The notes under the pieces are model-generated. The model did no database searches and had not been told where the DNA came from. It saw only the letters and a program-made list of their open reading frames with translations. Of a stretch of 64,000 nt of DNA, positions 1 to 31,600 are shown piece by piece. The translations under genes were made by a program, and so were the position numbers. Source of the DNA: Gymnogyps californianus. Its lineage: Eukaryota; Chordata; Aves; Accipitriformes; Cathartidae. Location: assembly GCF_018139145.2 (NCBI RefSeq), contig NC_059500.1, positions 31,849,437 through 31,913,436 on the forward strand. Reading direction: 5' to 3'. The number at the start of each line of letters is the position of its first letter. Position 1 is the stretch's first letter.

Positions 1-2413
1 TTGTTTTGCAGAACTTCATGCAAGCTGTGGATCTTTAACTTGCAGCCCTGAACTCTATAGCTGTCCTGAAAGATCTTATGAACTCTTCCTTTATTCCCCA
101 AAACCTTCTAATGCATTTGTATACTGTGTAGGCAGGAGCCTGATTTGTGCCTCACATTCTGATTCCCATACAAATAATGTGTACTTTACCACAGCAGACT
201 TGTAAAAAAGGCAACATGTATCTATCTGGAAGAATATACTTACAAATTAATAAAACAGTTCTACATATACACTGGATCAGTACACTAAGCTTGCTATAAT
301 AATCCTTGTGTTAGTAGTGGGGTCAGCCACGCCAAATCCAGGACCCAGTTACTTTTGCCTTTCTGCATTTTAACAGGAACAAGGACACAAATTATTCTAG
401 AAGAGCATGCAGGAAAGCTGTCTTACTGTATCAGTTACACCTTTTGGCAATATGTTTGTGTGCTGTCGTGCTTTCTGAGTGTCAGCTTTGATTTATTTGC
501 CTTGAAGAGTGATGATTCCTAAACTATTTTTCTTAGCACTTCAGTTTGAGTTGTCCTTTCTATCTTGTCATAGTGATGTGTAAAAGTTGTTAGCTCTTGA
601 GCACTATGCAGAATGTAGCTTTGAATTCATTGTAAGTTGTTTCTTTTCGATATTTCTAATACTTTTTTCCAATCAAATACATTAAGGAAAGTTATTTGAG
701 TGTTTGCTGGGGGGAAAATCTCTTTAAATTTGGAGTCTAAGGCTTAAGATACTGAAATCCAATTCAGTGAACTCTAATGTCTAGGATTTGAAACTTGTAT
801 TACACTAGCTTGCACTTGTAAGTGTGCCTTCGGGTATGGCATTTTAAGGTAATATTCCCTTGGCTATTAGCTAGCTAAATCTATTGTTCTGCTAATAGGA
901 ATACCAAGTGTTTCTGAAAGGGCAGCTCCAGCCCTGAGTCTCTTTTATTGGCACAAATTTTCTTCGGATCCTCTAGTAAATCAGTTCAAGGAAAACTAGC
1001 ATAAGACTAAACTAAGATTATTTTTTTAAATTCTTTTTTCTATGTTAGATTTTTGGTGGCTTTATTTGCTGAATTGGCTTACCTGGAAGTCAGAAGAACA
1101 CGAATGCCAGCACACAAGAGGGTTCAGTGGTTAGAAAGGATGTGATTTGACAGTGCTGTCTGAGATGGGCTGATACCCTTCTTTGTTGGTAGCCTGGAAA
1201 CAAACTAAATTCAAAGGAGTTAAGCCAGGACTGTCTTGCAGAAGACTGTTCATTGAGTACTGGCTACGCATATTCCACAAGGCGTAGAGGTTATTAAGAA
1301 AGCTTTTGTTTTTAAGTAGCTCTGTTTTGTCTACAGCTGTCATGTAGGAAGATCCATCAGTAGTTCCTACAATAACTTTGTTTTGAGGTAAAACAAAGCT
1401 ACTGTTTAAGCTGAGTTATTTCTAAGCACTTTTTTCTGCTTCTCACTTTGGGAATATAAAATTGTTTTTATAGCAGGGACAACTGTGATTTTTTTTTTTC
1501 GTTGTGTGCTTTGTATTTAATGAAAAATTTGAAAGTCTTCCACTTTTGTTTGACTTTAAACTGGGAAGCTACCTGACATTTCTTGTCTTCTTTTTGAAAG
1601 AGAAAGTATTTCAGCTGAATGGCAACTGGATTGAGTAGCAATGTTAACTGCAAGCATAGATTCAACAGACCTAACTAAGCCATCACTACTTCAACAATAA
1701 CATTTTGTATTAGGTTTGCAGTTCCTCTTGGTGAAGGATGGGGATTTTGTCTTTCCAAATGCCAGTTAATGTTTATCTTTAAAATATGCCATCACCACTT
1801 CTGTATCTGCTTCAGTGGTATCATTTAAATGCTGGGAGAAACTATGTTCTGTGGTTTTGAATAGTGACATATGGAGAGAGCCTTTTAGGAAGTATTGTCG
1901 GAATAGTACAATAGCTTTCAGAGGAAAAGTTAAAGCAAGTCCTATTTTTTCTTGTTTGTCAGAGTAAACATCCTATGATGTATAGTCAAACAATTCAGGT
2001 ATGGGTACATGCCACTAATAAGCACTTTATAGTTTCACAGAAAATACTGTGGTAGCTAAATTTTACTGACTTGGTCATGTAGCTCTTTTAAAATGTGATG
2101 GAGAGTAACTAAACTGATTAAGAGAAACCTGAAGAGACAAAGTCATACCCAGGAAGTTGAGTAATTTGGAATTGGTTTGGTGTGGTTCTTGAGATCAGTT
2201 TTTTCCCAGGTGATACATTGTTGCAGTTCTAACCAATACTATTAACATGCTTTATGGGAAAATTTATTTTGATGAAAATGTTAAACTCATTTTGGTCTTC
2301 AAATCTGAGCAGTACAGCTGAGATTGTTCTCAGCCTTCTTGCATGTTACCACCATTGATACTTGCATGGAAATACTAACTACTTTCTCTCTCTTCTCCCT
2401 GACATGCATCAAG
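1..2413. other. FSD1L intron, no feature seen
   Basis: AT-rich unique-looking sequence upstream of the microexon. No further FSD1L exon or recognised repeat was found. Short ORFs here have no exon borders or family match. Confidence 0.6.
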
Positions 2414-20697
<18,284 letters not shown>

Positions 20698-23600
20698 TAA
20701 TGTCTATTAAACACTTCTATTGCTGAATGGTTTTTTTTCTGTGTAGCTGCTACTCACAGAAGCTTGTGAGCATTGGATTAAACTGGGTTTGCTACCTACT
20801 GCTGTGTAAGGCCTGGGTACTGATAGTGCAGAAGTTCACCTACTGTGAATCCAGACAGAAATGTCAGACAGAAAACTGAACTGTTGCCTATTTGAAAAAT
20901 AAGTGGAGAAACAAACAGCTGTAACTATGTACTTTTCTAATACTGTATTGAAGCATTTTGTTATGGATTTGAATATTAATTTTGTTATGAGTATTATTTT
21001 TCTATGAAGAATATAACGAATACCATTTTCTTAGCTCTCCTAACATAACTTACTTGACTACATATTTTATTATTACTGGGCTTCCAATTAGAACTTCTGA
21101 TATCAAACATGCATTTCAAAAGAATATTGATTTGCTAGCCTAGCCTGGCAAAATATCATAGCAGTATGATTTCAAAAGAATATTATAAGAAGTTGTAGGC
21201 CTGATATGAAGAAACAGTATGAGCAGTGTGTAATTTTTTTTTTTCCCCCTGATACAAAATTCTCCTGTTTCCCATGAGTACCTCATTTAAATATTATATA
21301 TTTAGAGTTCGGCTCCTGTTTATCACAAATTACAGAAAATGTAAAAATTCAAAGGTATTTAAAAACATTCTTGTGTCCTCAGTGAAGACACATTATGATA
21401 GCCAGTCATTGAGCTAGGAAGTATTTCAGGTAAAAGGTTCGGAACCAAAAATCCAGAGCTTTTTAAAAAACTAAGGCATGGTACTGATCTCTCAGAAGCT
21501 CTTAATTTTGGGTCATCTCTTGGCTTTCCAGTTTTGTGGCATTATTCTAATTGGATTCTGATAATCAGCAATTCACATTGTTTATCAGATGCGAATGACA
21601 AATTGAATCTTTGTCTGCCAATAGCAAAGCCGCAATGCAGCTGAGGCTGGGAATAAGAGTGTGAGAGCTTCAGTTTAAATGCATTTCCCTGGAGAAGATG
21701 GGCGGGGGGGGCAGCTATTGCTAAGACATCTTTCAGCTTTTTCTCAAGCCAGCTTCAAGGCTGGCTAAGACTTCTCAAACAGCTGTGCCAATATCAAAGC
21801 TGGCTTTGAGCCGAAGTGTCACTAAATTCTTGGTGATAGGGCAGTACTCTCTGAGCCCAGGCACACATTTTTCCTACCTGTTTTGACTAGCCTAGTGAGG
21901 ATTCCTGGAACTTTCTGGGTAACCTGAAAAGTCCAAAAATTGCATGATTTCTTTATCCAGCAGAAATGTAGCTTATATATATATATAGCATCCCACTCTC
22001 AACTTGCTAGCTTGTACCATATGCCATGTATATGTGGCTATGAGACGGGCTTTCAGAGGATCATATTCTAAAGGATCTCTTTATAGCCTCCAACTTAATG
22101 CTTTCCTGTTTAAGGCCAAGGAACAAGTGGAAAGTGAGCAAATGCTTTGCCAGCTAACATACAATCTGCTTCTGGATCTGCGGTTATAAGTTTTCGTTAA
22201 CAAATCAAGTGAAATGTTGAGCATAGGTGTTCCATTATCTCAACCCCTGGTTGGAAGCTTAGTAACAATAGTCTAATGATTCATAGTAGTGGGAGAGCTA
22301 AAAAAAATCATGTTATATTCTTCATGGAAAATCTCGGCTTTTCAATGAGAAGTACTTATGTATTAGACTGTTTAAATCTGCTTTCTTCCCTCTAATCAAG
22401 TCCAGGAGCCTAGAAATAACTTTCAGATGCACACTTGAATCAACTGTTTCCTAACTGAAGATTTTTTCCTAGTATCACCTGAAAACTGTTTCAAATTCAT
22501 GCTGATAGGGTCCATAATGACTTGGCTCCTTTCCTACAGGGCCAAAGTACTTTTTCTTCTTTGTATCTCTTAGTGCATAAAAACATGACCATCTAATCAT
22601 GTTAAATCTTGTTAGTATCAATGGGTCCTTTGTGTCCATCAAGATTTCTCAAGAGGTGGAGAAATTCCTTGAAACAAGTCATAGTAAACTGGTTATGATG
22701 TTCAGTGGAAAACTTAAATTTTGTTCTTAATACCTGCTCTAGAAAGGTTTGTTTCTCTTGAGAAATCATGAAGTTGACAGGATGGTTGAGCCCTTAATGC
22801 TCACTTCATATCTGGAACTTGAGCACCTAAATATTTGCATTGTGAACAAAGTTAGCTGTAATCTGTTCTGCAGAGGAACGTGCAAAACAATTCCCAGTTT
22901 AACTGTACCTTCCTCTGCCAGATTAGTGTTTTGGGTCTTGAAACAAAGATACTGGAAGGTGACATGGTTCTTAAATGAACAGTGTCTGAATCTGTTTCAC
23001 ACATTACCTACAGGTGTTGTTGTTATCCAAATAGTCTGTGTAGTAATCTTAAATATGTCTTCCTCATTTCTTTCCTTTTTTACTGCAATGAACACCTGAC
23101 TGGGAGTTCTAGGAGCTCAGCTGCTATGAATTCACTGGTATGTGAGGGAGTGGGACTTGCATGCTTGGACCCTGGTGGTGTTTAGAGAGAGAAGAGTTAA
23201 GATGGATGCTTCTTGTTTTGAGACTTGTTCTATTGAATGAGTGTGGTAAACAGACATCGAAATAGGCTAGTACCTGTTCATGCTGCCCAGTCATCGGCTT
23301 GATCTTGGGTGTTCAGCTACAGTTCCTATTTAAATTTCTCTTTTTGGAAAGAAAGGGAATGTTTACAATAAGTTAATGTGTAGTGAGAAAGAACCATGAG
23401 TAATCTCCAACCCTACATAAGAGCATTTAAGTTGTGAAGCTTTTTTAGCAAGATGTAGTGCAACCTGCAAGGTGAATTTGATATGCACAATGTAAAAATG
23501 TAATTTTTCTTTAACAGTTAGAAGAGAGCTTGAAGTATTTCATACTGTGACTTGTGACTTGCAAGTTTTAGTTTAACTGATGTCCTAGATGAACTTAACA

Positions 23601-24590
23601 TGTGACTTTTACCCTTAAAGGATGAATTTGTTATATAATAGTTTGCACAGATGTCAAATTTTTGCTGCTGACAGCTAGTCCAATTGTTTTTAGTAAATGG
23701 GGATATGAAGAATTGCCTTAAGCACTTTAGTTTTTTTTAGACTCTTCTTTTTTCTGAGCTAGTGTCTGTCCAGTACCTATATATTGGTGATATTTTGTTG
23801 CAGTTGGTGCACTGTTTGTACCTGCAGCTAGAGAGGGATGCATGCAGCCTGTGAAGTTACTTTTTCCTAGGGGAATCCACTTCAGGGATTGGAGGGGTTG
23901 CTCTTTGGCAACGGATTAGACCTTTTGAAGGTCTGTAGTTTTGCCCTGTAGTTAACACTGAGTAGGACATGCCTGGTGGCTGTAATACTCCCTGAGCCTT
24001 GCTGCTCTGGAGTTGATGCTGTTTGGTGGCTTGACAGAAGTTTTCTTCTCTATGACCAAAATGAGATTTTTTTAAAATTTTTTAAAAATACTGATTACTG
24101 GTAGTCATTCAGAATTGAAATAACTTCAGAATAACTTGTGAGGAACTGAAGGTTTCCCTTGAGTTCTTAATACATCAATAAATTGTAGCTTTCATTGTTT
24201 CTATGGAAAGCTGTATGAACTGCAGCAAGGGATGTTAATTTCAGAAAGGATGATTTAAAAGCCTCCAGGTGATAGGTGCTTCTCCAAATACCAAATGTGG
24301 ATGGCAGAGGGTGACAGGTTTATTTCTTTAGCCATCCTCTAAGCAGAAAAAGTAGAGGCTAATGTACAAATCCTGTTTCCTCTGCCCTTGCGCTCTCCCA
24401 TGTTACTGCCATTTCATATTAAGACTGAGGAAGCTAACTGGTTCCCTCAGGAAGAACATCTGACTTAGCAATATTTTAGTCTGTTAAGGATCACAGGTTA
24501 TGAACGTGACGCATAGTTAGATAGACAATGGCAATGAGTTCTGTTAACCATTGTCCCCCTCAGCCTCACTTGAACTGGAATAGTCTGAAT
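20698..24590 (+). other. FSD1L 3' UTR and intergenic spacer
   Basis: No coding exon recognised. ATTAAA at 20706-20711 is too close to the stop to be the main poly(A) signal. A canonical AATAAA is at 24177-24182. Which one ends the transcript cannot be told from sequence. A short (TA)n run lies near 21975-21986. No repeat family was identified. Confidence 0.5.
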
Positions 24591-24997
24591 GTCCTGTTGT
24601 AAGGGGAAGCCTGGATGTGGTTTTCCCTCACTGCCGAGCAGGGGTGATCCTCCGTTGCCTGGTGCCCGTACCACCGCTGCCGTCATGCATCATCCTGCAA
24701 GGCCTGTCCGTGCAGCTGTGCTTCCCGGTGAGCGGCCGGTGCGGGGTTTACCCAGCCATCGCTTGGCCGTACCTCAGGTATTCTCTATCAGCGCTTCGCC
24801 CCTGCGGAGAGCACCCCGAGGAAGGAGGCCTCTCGCTGTCCACGCTGAGTGGCAGGGGTGCCTTGGAGCCCGCGGAGTGTTTTGATGTCTTTGACTTGTG
24901 TGTGATGCGAGCTTTTTGTATTAATACAGAGATTTGAAATCTGACGTGCCTAAGTTTTCCTCGTTTTATCTTCCTCCGTGGCGGGGTTCGGCCGCCC

Positions 24998-25019
24998 GGG
25001 GGGGGGGGGGGGGGGGGGG
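24998..25019 (+). repeat. 22-G homopolymer
   Basis: Uninterrupted G run in the FKTN promoter, able to form a G-quadruplex. Its length may be uncertain in the assembly. Confidence 0.85.
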
Positions 25020-25109
25020 CGGTGTAGGGAGGTGTCGGGTCTCCCGGTGGGGCGGGGCTGAGAGACCCTCTGTTGCCGGCAGGCCTGAGGCCGCGCCCCG
25101 GCGCCGGGG

Positions 25110-25180
25110 CGGGCTCGACCCCCGCCGCGCATGCGCGCACGACGGCAGGCAGTGCTTTACAGCGGGGAGCCGCACCGCGG
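25110..25180 (+). other. FKTN: Likely FKTN 5' UTR exon 1 (approximate start)
   Basis: Donor CGCGG|GTAAGG at 25180/25181 pairs with acceptor CGGCGCGCAG at 25421, removing 241 nt. The transcription start is not known; the start given is a guess from the NRF1 site position. Confidence 0.5.
25127..25136. promoter_or_regulatory. NRF1-type palindrome
   Basis: GCGCATGCGC in the CpG island about 50 nt upstream of the likely 5' UTR donor. Matches the known NRF1 core. Occupancy is inferred. Confidence 0.6.
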
Positions 25181-25445
25181 GTAAGGGCGGCCGGGGCGGC
25201 GGGAGCCTGCGGTGCCCCGGGGCCGTGGCCCGGTGGGTGGGAGCGGGGAGGGCCGGGTGAGGCGCGGCGGTGCGGGCGACGGTCTCCGTAGCTGAGCCTC
25301 CGCCGCAGGCCCGCAGGGCTCCCGCGGGCCGCCGCGGCGCCCGGCTCGGGCCTGCTGGCTGCAGGCGGCGGGCTGGCGGCGGGGCCTGCTCAGCGCCCCG
25401 TTTTCCTCTGCCGGCGCGCAGGGAGGAGCTGGGAAACCGGAGAAG

Positions 25446-25499
25446 ATGAGCGACGCCGCGCTGCTTCCAGGCGGTGATCGGGAGCGCCCCGAAGACTGA
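25446..25499 (+). CDS. Upstream ORF overlapping the FKTN start codon
   Basis: ATG at 25446 (A at -3) opens a 17-codon frame, [17 protein letters not shown]. Its TGA at 25497-25499 shares its A with the FKTN ATG (TGATG). The main ATG has a poor context (C at -3, C at +4). The arrangement suggests that fukutin is reached by leaky scanning or termination-reinitiation. Translation is inferred. Confidence 0.55.
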   Translation: MSDAALLPGGDRERPED

Positions 25500-25603
25500 T
25501 GCAGAAAATCAATAAGAACGTGGTCCTGGCGCTCCTTTCTCTGACCAGCCTGGTTTTCCTCCTCTTCCAGTTGTACTATTACAAGTTCTACCTGTCGCAG
25601 AAG
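25499..25603 (+). CDS. FKTN: FKTN coding exon 1, signal anchor
   Basis: Acceptor at 25421 starts the exon in the 5' UTR (25422). Donor CAGAAG|GTGAGA. 35 codons: MQKINKNVV, a hydrophobic run ([20 protein letters not shown]), then KFYLSQK. Confidence 0.96.
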
Positions 25604-28600
25604 GTGAGAGAGAGCTGTCCTGCACAGGCTTGCTTTTGTGGAATAACCCAGTGTAATGCCTGCTCTCTTCAGAGTCCTTTAGCAGCATTAATGCCACCCC
25701 CAAACTTCCCTCATATGGCTAGCAATTCCTGTGGTATTGACATGAAAGCGGGTAGGTAGCCCAAGCAAGTTTCTGGTGGCAGGGGTACCATCAGGTTTCA
25801 GTTGTCAGCCTGATACTCCAGTCATTATGTCAGCCAGAGGCATCCCATTAATTCTAAAATGGGATGCTGTTCAGTGTTCTCAGCTGCAGGTTTGAGCCAC
25901 CAAGACTTTTAGTCTTCATAAGCCTTCCTGCTTTTGTTGTGAAGTGACTTTTATTGAAAGTGAAGTCAAACCAAGCGCTATCTTAGGGCTTTTCTGAAGA
26001 AACAAGGAAGGCAGAATTTATTGGTTTCAGGTTTTTCAACAGTGGTGTTTTTAAAAGAAAACCTAGCTTTTTCTGCAGTTGTCTTAGTCCTTTGTGATTC
26101 AATGTTCGTAATTTTCTAGATGTTATAGATTAAATCCTGCTTTTATATCACATGCGGAATGTTTAGCTGAGTGTGATCTTCTGTAATGAAAAAAGAGGTA
26201 AATGTTGCTGTAAATTAAGTACTCCAGCTTTTTGATGGCTTCATAGCTTACAGTTTCAATGCAGATTCAACAAAGGAACTAATTTTGTTTTTACAGAGGA
26301 ACCGCATAGATATCATGTTTCCCGTTTTCTTTTGGTGAGGGCATTCTTAATAAATGCAGGCAGTCTTAGTGCTATATGGTACCGCAGCCTTTGACTTCTT
26401 TCTTATAGTTTCTGATTGTAAACAACGAGGCCGTGAATGAGAAGTTCTTCACACTTTCGAAAAGCTGAAAGCTGAGCCACTAACCACCTTGGCTTTATCA
26501 TATGAATAGCCTCTCTTTCACATTTAATTCTATAAGATTACATGTGGAAAGACTGAAGCATAGTCCTGATGTCTTTCCCCCAGTGGTATTTGCCTAACAG
26601 TGTTTGTGTTTGTCATCTTCCTATTTTACATTTACTGGCATATTGACTTAGAAACCTGAGGCCTGGTCATGCAGTCCTTGCATGTCTGGAAGTCCCCAAG
26701 GCTTGCGTTGTCCTTCTAAATACACTAAGCCAGAGCAGTTGTTTATGATTTCACATTCAGTACTGTAGTTGAGTGACCAGAGGCATAACCACAGCCATAA
26801 TTCTAAAGTGCTAACTGGATAAATGCCCCTGAATGTCCTGTTAAGAAATCCTAAGGAGGGATTCAACTGAAACTTACTTTTTTTCTTTTCTTTCTCCCTC
26901 TCCCTCCCCTTCTTTGGTTTTGATAGAATGGAGCAGTTTTTTCCAAAGTCAGAGGAAGCAAGTCAGGCCGAGACAGCACTAGATGGGTATGTATGATGTC
27001 ATTGGTTAATACAGTTCTTCTGCAAGTCTGAGAGAACTCACATGGAATTGCAAACTCAGGGTCCAGTTCTCTTTCCTCTTCACTGGGGATTTTCTAGTAT
27101 TGACTAAGAGATACTTTCTTCACTGAGTAAAGTTATGAAGTGTTTCAAAACATCAGTTTAAAATGGAATTGAGAAATGGTTACAGCTTGGCAGCCTTTGC
27201 CTGTGCAGTCCTTAGTAGTATTGTTAATGTTTTAAGAAGCAAAACTTGTTCTTTCTGATATAGAAGTTTTCATCCAGACTTTTGTGTTCTTTCAGACTGA
27301 GTATTGAAAAGATTGACTTACTTGATATGCAGCTTGTTTAATTGTCAGTAACATGGTAAAGGAATCAGCTGCAGGTCTCAGGTCACTTTTCTTGCTCCAG
27401 TTGTTTAACCTGATGCTCAATGTTTTGTGTTACTTGCTTATGCTGGGTCATAAAGCTGTGCACAAGCAGGAAAATGTTACATTTCAGCATTCACCAGTTG
27501 CTGTATTCCAGTGTTCAGGAGCACTGTTAGGAGTGCCATTAGATACTTGAAATAGGCTGTTGTGTCTTACTTAAGGTTTGAGGGATTGAGTGCAACTCAG
27601 TGTTGGCCAAAACATCATGTTGGCCTCAGGGAATCAGAAGCTCAGTTATGATATTTGTAGTTAGCATTTGTTTGGAAACTCTTTTATAGAAGTCTTTTGT
27701 TAACAGATCTCCCAGTGTAAAAACAGCACAGATGGTTAAAGAGAACGATGCACTGGGAGCTGGCTGCCTTTCGCTTTGGATGCAATACAATAGTGTTGCT
27801 AGTTAGCAAAATAGCCATTTAAATGCCTTGTTTCTGCTGAGCAAGAGGAAAGGTGCTCTGGTTAAGAGCTGTTCTTGGGAATAATCTGGACCAACTGCTC
27901 TGTGGACTGCTTGCTTGCGCCAGGAATGTCTCACTGTTCTTGGAGGTGGCACTCCTTGGAACTACCTACCAGGTGTTCGGTGACATGGTCACAGTGGGCT
28001 TCCAGTCTGCCAGTCTGTGGACAGAGTTCTCATTAAGCTTCAACCTGATCTTACGAGATCATTAGTAACAAAGCAGAATGCTCCACGGTCCTGCCAGGGA
28101 CCCGTTGCACTCCAAGCTTTCTTCAGCATCCCTGTGTGATGAGTCCAAAATACTCTATCGAATGCGTTTCTCTTAGCTGCTTGACATCATCACCATCTCT
28201 TTCTGCCCATTATTTAAGTTTCAACTAAAAGTATCTGTTTCCCTGGAGAAGTGACAGGGGGGAAAAAAGTAGGTATTTTTGCACAGATTTGCTTCCTGTT
28301 CATCAGTCTGATCTGCTAGTTTAGTTACAGAAATAATGCTAGCACATCACTTATCTTTCAGCTCCATATAGCTGAAATCACTAAGAGGGTGGCCTTGCTT
28401 CTGCCTGTATAGCACATGTGGTGCTGCTGCCTAAATTCCGTTTGTTGATCCACATTCTGTCTTCACGTTTTTATATCTCTCTGAAGCCAAAGCCCCATGC
28501 CAGAACTGGAGGTTGGCCTGTGGAGTCTGATTGAACAGACTCAGCAGCTGGACCGGAGGAAGGTTAGAGCTTCAGTTAGAAAGCCAGGGTCAGCTTGCTG

Positions 28601-31600
28601 GGCAAGCAGCCTGGGCAGCAGGCCATTGTTTTCCCTTATGACACCTCTTCTAGAAACCTTGAGATGTAACAGACATAAAGCCTGACAGTGCAGTTCTAAG
28701 CAAGTATTTTTTTTCTGATTAGAATGATACTTTAAGTAATTAAGTTTAACTGTTACAGTTAAATACATCAGCTACATTTTTAATAGCAGGGTGGCTATGA
28801 TTGCTGTAAATCTTCTGTGTGCCATGGAGACATTTAAATGTACTTGATTAAAATTCTCCACTGAGTCAAGTTAGTAAATCCTGTCATCAGGCACAGGACC
28901 TTTGTGCTACAGGTTTTAACCCCTTATGCAGTGTTGCCACAGTTGAGTGCTCTGGGTACACTAGTGTCCGAAGACTGGATAGCACTCACTTCCTACCTTC
29001 TCACTGAATCACCCTTCATATACAGCAGGCATCATGCCTGAGATTTGGAGATACTGTTTAGGAGTGGGTCAAAAGCCTTGCTAAAGTCAAGGTGTGAACA
29101 GTGTCCATTGCTCTTGCCTTGCCCACAGACTTCTTCAAAGGCAGTCGGTGTAATTAGGTGCAGTTTGCCTTTGTCTGGCTTTTCCAGTCACATCCTTGTC
29201 CTTCATGTGCTTGGATGTGACTTTCCAGGGGACTTGGATGTGACTTTTGCTCCAGAAGCTTCCTGGGGACTGAGATTAAGGTGACCAGAGTTCCCCAGAT
29301 CCTCCTTTTTGAAGGTGGCACGAGATTTACCTTTTCTCAGACTTGAGGAACAGCTCCTGACCACCATGGCCTTTCAAGATGTTCCAGAGCAGCCTTGGAA
29401 TGACGTCAGCCAGCTCCCTCAGCACCCACACGTGCATCACATCTCATCCTATAATCTCTGGTTTATTCAAGTGCTTTCCAACTCAGTGTAGAGCTGGAAA
29501 GAATCTAGAGTTTAGCCTAGAGTCCGTTCTCAAGTCTAGCACTCTAGAGTTAGAGTGCTTTAACTTGTAGAAAGTTCTGATTGAAGCTGAAGGGTTTTTA
29601 CTTTAGTCTTAGAGACATGGAAAGCTTGAGAGGAGCCTGTTCTTCTGAAAGAGGAAATTTCCATTTCCGCAATTGTTCATGGAAGTAAAGTACACACTCA
29701 GAAAATGTATTGGGAGATAAGATTTCCTTCTGTCAGTGGGTTGGTTTTTTTCCTTCTGTCAAAGAGTTCTAATGTATTAACCTTTGTACGCTTAAAGATG
29801 GTGTTTCTAACTTCCAATTTTGTCCTCTGTCAAACAGCACGTGGTTAGAAAGTTCCTAGGCTTAATATCCAGTCACAATATACCAGTGTATTTGATCGAT
29901 CCTTTGATTCTGGGACTGGTTGATAAAGACATTGAACAGATCAGAAGTTCTCCTGATGGCCCTAGTCCAGAATGCAAGTACTTTTGTGCTCCAAGAGACT
30001 TCACTACATTTGCACTACTGGACAAAACATGGAAACATGAAGTAAGTGCCTTTTCTTCAGTTCGCATTTGTGTATTGTAATGCATTCAACTGTTCTATGA
30101 TTTTGTGACATAATGCTTTCATGTTTGTATTAAGGCCTCTGAATTCATTGTGTGGAAATCTTGTAAAGGTATTGGTAGAGGAAACTTTTTCTAAAAAGTA
30201 AAAGGTATCCAGGCATTAAGGGTCATTTACAGATAACTAAATTTTTTAGAAGCTGTCTGCAGTATTCATAAACACTTGTAGTAAGAGGCCATGCCAAAAA
30301 GAAAAAAGAAAGTGGTCTCTTAGGAAGAAGGAAAACCTTAAGCCTGTAATGTAGGTACAGCCGCAATAAATCTTGAGTTTGGGGATCTGTCGAGGAAATG
30401 CAGGTATTGATGTGACAAGGCTGGAAAGGTTATCATAGTCTGCTGGTTTACATTTCTTTTAGTACATCCTTGTACTTAACACCATTTTATTTTGTCATTT
30501 AGTGTATTGGTATCTCTGCTTTTCTTTGGTGTTCTGAGATTTTTAAATGGATGTGTTAAAAATAGAGGTGTAACACATGATGACGGACAAAATGGAATCC
30601 AAGATTATTTCATCAATTAAGTGTCATCTGGAAATACTTATTAGATTAATTTATACAGACTTTAGATTAATTTATACAGACTAAAGATACCAGTGACAAA
30701 CAGCTCGTGCGCTCTCTCCCTCTCTCTCTCTCTCCCCCTCCCTCCCCGCCCCCCCCCCCAGGAGACAATAAAATGGTCTGTGACTATTTTACTGAAGGAG
30801 TCCCACTCAAGTGAAGAGTGGTAGCACTCTGGATCTGATCAGGCAATTGTTTTACCCATAGCTGTAAAGGAATCAAAGAAACTGAGAATAAGGTTGTGTG
30901 GCAGCACACTAATATAAATCCATCTCCCCATTCCTTTGTGGCTTATTGATAACATCTGTAGCATCCAGAGGAGAAGCTGATATACCTGTATGAAACAGTT
31001 CAAGGAGGGTAACTGAAAGGGTCTTTAGATGCTGATTAGTTCTTTTCTTATCAGCCAGAATTTCATTCCCTTTTTCTATGGAAATATGAAAGCCTGTTAC
31101 CTAGAGCAACATTCGGTGTTTGGTGAGATTAAAACAAATATTTATGTACATCATAAAAGAAGATTTTGCAGTAGGCATTTCTGAGTTAGTGGTATCATTA
31201 TTCAAGGACTTACGAACGCCAAGTTCAGCACAAGAGTAACTTTAGAGAACAATTTGAGGATGCAGAGAAGGGTACTAAGGCAAGGAACAAACCTAGTCCA
31301 AGCATGGCTTACGACATTTATTTGTTTTATTGAATAGTTTGAGGGACAAAATTTAAGACAAGGAAATACAGTGGTTGGAATTGCTTGTGGATGCTGATCT
31401 TTAAGGTCTTAGAAATTTTTGAGCAGTTTGTGCCTAAGTCTGATTAGAAAATGAAAATGGGGAATAATGTCAGTTAATAATAAGCATTTAGCATTCAGTT
31501 TTGGTTTCTCTAATCTTTAGCTTCTCTCTTTCTATCTCTGTCTCTCCCTCTCTCTCATTTTTAGGTCGGCCTTTTTAGAACTGCTGAAAAAATGGGGTTC

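Larger units (their letters stand above)
24960..25480 (+). promoter_or_regulatory. FKTN CpG-island promoter
   Basis: Sharp rise in G+C and CpG against an AT-rich background, ending at the FKTN start exon. It contains a 22-G run (24998-25019), the palindrome GCGCATGCGC (25127-25136), which is the NRF1 consensus core, several GGGGCGGG-like Sp1 sites, and a 5' UTR donor at 25180. No TATA box is seen, as expected for a broadly expressed Golgi enzyme gene. Confidence 0.8.

Noticed and set aside
24589..25291. Many GC-rich ORFs in the CpG island
   Set aside because: Composition effect; Pro/Gly/Arg-rich frames on both strands without a family match.
25604..25759. FKTN first coding exon stays open for 51 codons into the intron
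   Set aside because: The donor AAG|GTGAGA is strong and no AATAAA follows nearby; human protein continues with the next exon.
30708..30830. Pyrimidine tract plus CAG resembling an extra FKTN acceptor
   Set aside because: The FKTN exons already join in frame to 461 aa; the sequence after the CAG soon meets stops and has no homology.
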